6,942 bases of DNA from DASXMX01 sp036794395 (GTDB lineage Bacteria; Planctomycetota; Phycisphaerae; Tepidisphaerales; Tepidisphaeraceae). Below, one piece after another: positions 4,910 to 6,942 of this stretch. Below the pieces are notes generated by a model. The model was not told the DNA's origin. It saw nothing but the letters and a program-made list of their open reading frames with translations, and did no database searches. The stretch is from NCBI GenBank assembly GCA_036794395.1, contig DAIRGS010000369.1:1-6942 (forward strand). Direction: 5' to 3'. How positions within the stretch are numbered: the first letter of the stretch is position 1; each line of letters opens with the position of its first letter. Position numbers and translations under genes: made by a program.

Positions 4910-6147
4910 GACGCCGGTTCTTTACCCTCACGTCCCTTCTGTCGTTGCTGCTGTGCGTGGCCTCAGCGGTGCTTATTGCCCTCAGCTTTGGGCTGCCCGG
5001 TGCATACCCCTTCACTTGGCACGGGGCGGCGTACGAAGTGGCATTGCGTGAGGGGCGGGTGAGTGTTGGCAATATGCCGGAAGTGCGGGAGGAGCAACGC
5101 CAGCGGCGTGAGGCACTTGCGGAACTGAAAAGCGGGTTCGACTCTCAGTTAGACGCCGTGCACGACACGTTCCAACGGCTTCGATACGGAACGCCGGAGT
5201 ACCTTGAGCTAAAGAAGACAACCGCGACGCTCGGAGCGAAGTACGAGGCCGGCCGCCGGGAAATTGAATCCAGACCGAGCATCGCTGTCGTGGGATGCTC
5301 GCTGCCCTTGTGGCCGGTTGTTCTGGCCTCGCTTCCCCTACCGGCAGCCTGGGGTGGGTTTTGGCTGCTCCGTCGGCGACGCTTGCGGCGCGAGACGCCG
5401 CGTAAGCGTTGGGCTTGGGTGGTGCAATTCCGGAAACACCGGCGAGGGGGGCGGGTCAGGCAATACCTCTTCACCGCGGCCGCAATTGTGTCTCTCCTTC
5501 TGTGCACGGCAACGGTGCTGCTGTGGACACACAACAAACGTCAAGCGGACGTCATCACACAAAACAATCGCCAAACGACGGTTCTCGACTTCCATAACTA
5601 TCGCCATTACCGTGCCATTGCTGGGGGGGACGCGATTTGCCTACAGAGAGTTGGATATCTGCAACGGCTTGCCAAGTACGCCAGCCCTATAGACACACCG
5701 ATTGGGTACGAAGAATCCGAATACGCTGCCATCATCGCGAGGAACAATGTACCCGTAACCCGGATCAGCCAAAGGCTCTATTTGCTGTTCACGTCAGCAC
5801 CATTCGAGAATGTGACTTGGGTGAAGAACCCGCACGCTGGGTGGCCTTGGGCCAGCAGATACGAGTACGACACGACATTCGATCCGTACCGGACGGTTAG
5901 TACGCACGAAGTTCGAGTCATCGAGTCGGTCTGGCTGCCGTACTGGCTCATCGTTTCCGCCACCGCCATTCTCCCGGTCACTGGCTTGTGGAAACTGGTG
6001 GCGTCCAGATTGCGTATGGAGTGGAATCTTTGTGCCACCTGCTCGTACGACCTGACGGGCAACACCAGCGGCACCTGCCCCGAATGCGGCACGGCCCTTC
6101 CCACACCCGCCAAGACGCTCGAACCAAAAAGCCCCCGGCCTGCGTGA
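4906..6147 (+). CDS. Fused double member of the membrane/zinc-ribbon family (four TM segments)
   Basis: A 413-residue protein made of two family units in one frame. Unit A (1-165) has MRRRFFTLTSLLSLLLCVAS with a first membrane segment at about 6-27. A charged, probably helical or coiled-coil stretch at about 56-122 (EEQRQRREALAELKSGFDSQ) follows. A second membrane segment at about 131-155 (SLPLWPVVLASLPLPAAWGG) leads into RRRRLRR, after which the ribbon is absent. A basic linker (166-183) leads into unit B, where RQYLFTAAAIVSLLLCTATV starts a third membrane segment (187-207). An extracytoplasmic region to about 340 follows, then a fourth membrane segment (343-363). The ribbon is CATCSYDLTGNTSGTCPECG with cysteines 376, 379, 391 and 394, and the tail ends KSPRPA. 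Valine 184 (GTC at 5455) occupies the place where unit B would have its initiator. The start ATG overlaps the previous stop. An alternative is that unit B is also made separately from an internal GTG near 5420. Function unknown. Confidence 0.83.
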   Translation: MRRRFFTLTSLLSLLLCVASAVLIALSFGLPGAYPFTWHGAAYEVALREGRVSVGNMPEVREEQRQRREALAELKSGFDSQLDAVHDTFQRLRYGTPEYLELKKTTATLGAKYEAGRREIESRPSIAVVGCSLPLWPVVLASLPLPAAWGGFWLLRRRRLRRETPRKRWAWVVQFRKHRRGGRVRQYLFTAAAIVSLLLCTATVLLWTHNKRQADVITQNNRQTTVLDFHNYRHYRAIAGGDAICLQRVGYLQRLAKYASPIDTPIGYEESEYAAIIARNNVPVTRISQRLYLLFTSAPFENVTWVKNPHAGWPWASRYEYDTTFDPYRTVSTHEVRVIESVWLPYWLIVSATAILPVTGLWKLVASRLRMEWNLCATCSYDLTGNTSGTCPECGTALPTPAKTLEPKSPRPA

Positions 6148-6200
6148 GCCGCGATGTACCCGCGTAATCGCGCGCCATCGCCGCTGAATTACGGCTTGAT

Positions 6201-6215
6201 GTGCGGGGCGTGGCG
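6201..6215 (+). repeat. Partial copy 3 of the intergenic repeat
   Basis: GTGCGGGGCGTGGCG is identical to the 3' half of the copy at 2133-2161. It lies 53 bases after the last family gene, so full or partial copies flank the family array on both sides. Confidence 0.5.
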
Positions 6216-6217
6216 AA

Positions 6218-6315
6218 CCCGAATAACGGGACAACCCTGACCCGAATAACGGGACACCCGAATAACGACCCGAATAACGGGACAACCCTGGATCCGAATA
6301 ACGGGACAACCCTGA
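6218..6315. repeat. Array of a 23-base unit with a palindromic CCCG/CGGG core
   Basis: The core CCGAATAACGGG, or a close variant, occurs five times. Full 23-base units are at 6218-6240, 6269-6291 and 6292-6315 (the last with one extra base). Truncated units are at 6241-6256 and 6257-6268. Each unit contains CCCG and CGGG around AATAA, so each could form a tiny hairpin, and ACAACCCTG follows each full core. The units abut with no spacers, so it is not a CRISPR array. Confidence 0.85.
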
Positions 6316-6391
6316 ATTATTTCGATTGGGTCAAAGGAAAGCTTCTACGGTTGAGCGGACGAGCGTCGCCGTTGACGTAGTGGTGAACAGA

Positions 6392-6457
6392 AACCGAAGA
6401 AAAGGGGCCAACCGAAGTGAAGGGGCCATTCCTAACCGAAGTGAAGGGGCCATTCCT
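6392..6457. repeat. 24-base exact tandem duplication plus a truncated unit
   Basis: The unit at 6410-6433 (starting AACCGAAGTGAAGGGGCCAT) is repeated exactly at 6434-6457. An 18-base variant precedes it at 6392-6409. The core AAGGGGCCATTCCT matches the reverse-oriented piece at 915-930 and is close to the AAGGGGACATTCCT copies at 843-870, linking this block to the repeat nest on the left of the array. Confidence 0.85.
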
Positions 6458-6901
6458 ATTTACGGCACTCACGCGACGTCGTCACATCAACCCACCAACT
6501 TCTAAATCGTTTCCCCCGCAAAAACCCCCGGCATCCCCGTGAGACTGCGACCGCACTCCTCCCTCCCCCCGCCAACGTCTATCTCCTCCCGAACCGACCC
6601 CCACGCCCAACATCTCTGCCACCTTATATTGCAAATACCATACTCCCAACCACACCTCCAATCAAAACAGCCCGACCCGGCTAACCGTCCGACGTCTTCC
6701 GATCGAAAGAACCACCACCCCCTCATCGGCCAAAGCCGATCCCTCCCCTCCGCGCCTCCGTGCCTCCGTGCCTCCGTGCCTCCGTGCCTCCGTGCCTTCC
6801 CGCCCGCGTCGTCCCCCATCTCGAATACAATGGCCCAAATACAATGAAAGCCAATACAAATAAAGGTCACGCGAGCCTTAAATTGAACGGAGGCTGTTAA
6901 G
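6458..6901. other. Pyrimidine-rich gene-free stretch
   Basis: The plus strand is strongly C- and T-rich (for example CTCCTCCCTCCCCCC near 6555). Open frames on either strand give low-complexity Pro/Ser/Arg or Gly/Arg strings with no motifs. Apart from the octamer minisatellite I see no gene, RNA or clear terminator here. Confidence 0.6.
6747..6794. repeat. Octamer minisatellite (CCTCCGTG)
   Basis: There are six contiguous 8-base units: a variant CCTCCGCG at 6747-6754, then five exact CCTCCGTG copies at 6755-6794, followed by a degenerate CCTT. On the minus strand it reads CACGGAGG. In one frame it translates as repeats of ARRHGGTE, a familiar false protein. The copy number is probably unstable. 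Confidence 0.9.
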
Positions 6902-6942
6902 GTGTGGAGTCGAGACGTGGCGCGGTGGCGCGAAGCGCTCCG
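6902..6942 (+). CDS. Possible start of a gene running off the window
   Basis: A GTG at 6902 is preceded by GGAGG (6889-6893) at an 8-base spacing, and the frame stays open for 13 codons to the end of the window (MWSRDVARWREAL). The good binding site is the main support. The residues are reminiscent of the N-termini of some small transposase-associated DNA-binding proteins, but 13 residues cannot establish this. Confidence 0.4.
   Translation, partial: MWSRDVARWREAL

Noticed and set aside
5794..6309. Minus-strand open frame with repeated LSRYSG
   Set aside because: It is a translation of the 23-base repeat array and then antisense to the fused membrane protein.
6218..6457. CRISPR-like array
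   Set aside because: Units are directly adjacent or truncated, there are no spacers of constant length and no cas genes are nearby.
6502..6870. Minus-strand open frame with repeated ARRHGGTE
   Set aside because: The repeat comes from the octamer minisatellite. There are no other motifs.

Overview
The window most resembles a Planctomycetota chromosome, probably from the Phycisphaerae or a related uncultured lineage. The main evidence is a family of small membrane proteins ending in a four-cysteine zinc ribbon of the form CxxC(G/S)YDLTGNTSGVCPECGT. From memory, this tail is very common in planctomycete genomes. A planctomycete-style TlpA/thioredoxin fragment and heavy loads of short interspersed repeats fit the same picture. 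The phylum call is inference; the window holds no rRNA or housekeeping marker.

Left part (1-930). The minus strand carries the first 66 codons of an exported protein with a clear signal peptide, which runs off the window. It has a possible sigma-70-like promoter. Next is a 47-base 3' tRNA fragment (CAT anticodon) without its 5' half, the usual appearance of an old integration site. Positions 452-809 hold no gene I can support. Positions 810-932 are a nest of hairpins and short direct and inverted repeats.

Middle (933-6147, all plus strand). A 5'-truncated TlpA-like thioredoxin reads FWASWCGPC just upstream of its only possible ATG and is fused directly to the repeat nest, so I call it a pseudogene. 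Then come four intact genes of one paralogous family: 1419-2090, 3355-4170, 4217-4909 and 4906-6147. Each has an N-terminal membrane segment, a divergent extracytoplasmic region, a second membrane segment, a basic patch and a C-terminal zinc ribbon expected in the cytoplasm. The last gene is an in-frame fusion of two family members in which the first has lost its ribbon. A separate exported protein (2303-3262, possibly LolA-like) sits inside the array, and an orphan half zinc ribbon (3263-3358) directly follows its stop codon in the same frame. The array therefore seems to have been shaped by duplication, deletion and fusion. The genes from 3355 onward are tightly packed (46-base gap, then a 4-base ATGA overlap) and may be co-transcribed.

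Right part (6148-6942). Three repeat types follow one another: a 23-base unit with a CCCG/CGGG hairpin core, a 24-base tandem duplication sharing its AAGGGGCCATTCCT core with the left repeat nest, and an octamer minisatellite. The stretch is otherwise gene-free until a possible GTG start with a good ribosome binding site at 6902, cut by the window end.

Nothing in the sequence gives a biochemical function for the membrane family. The most interesting content is the architecture of this family array and its bracketing by related repeats.
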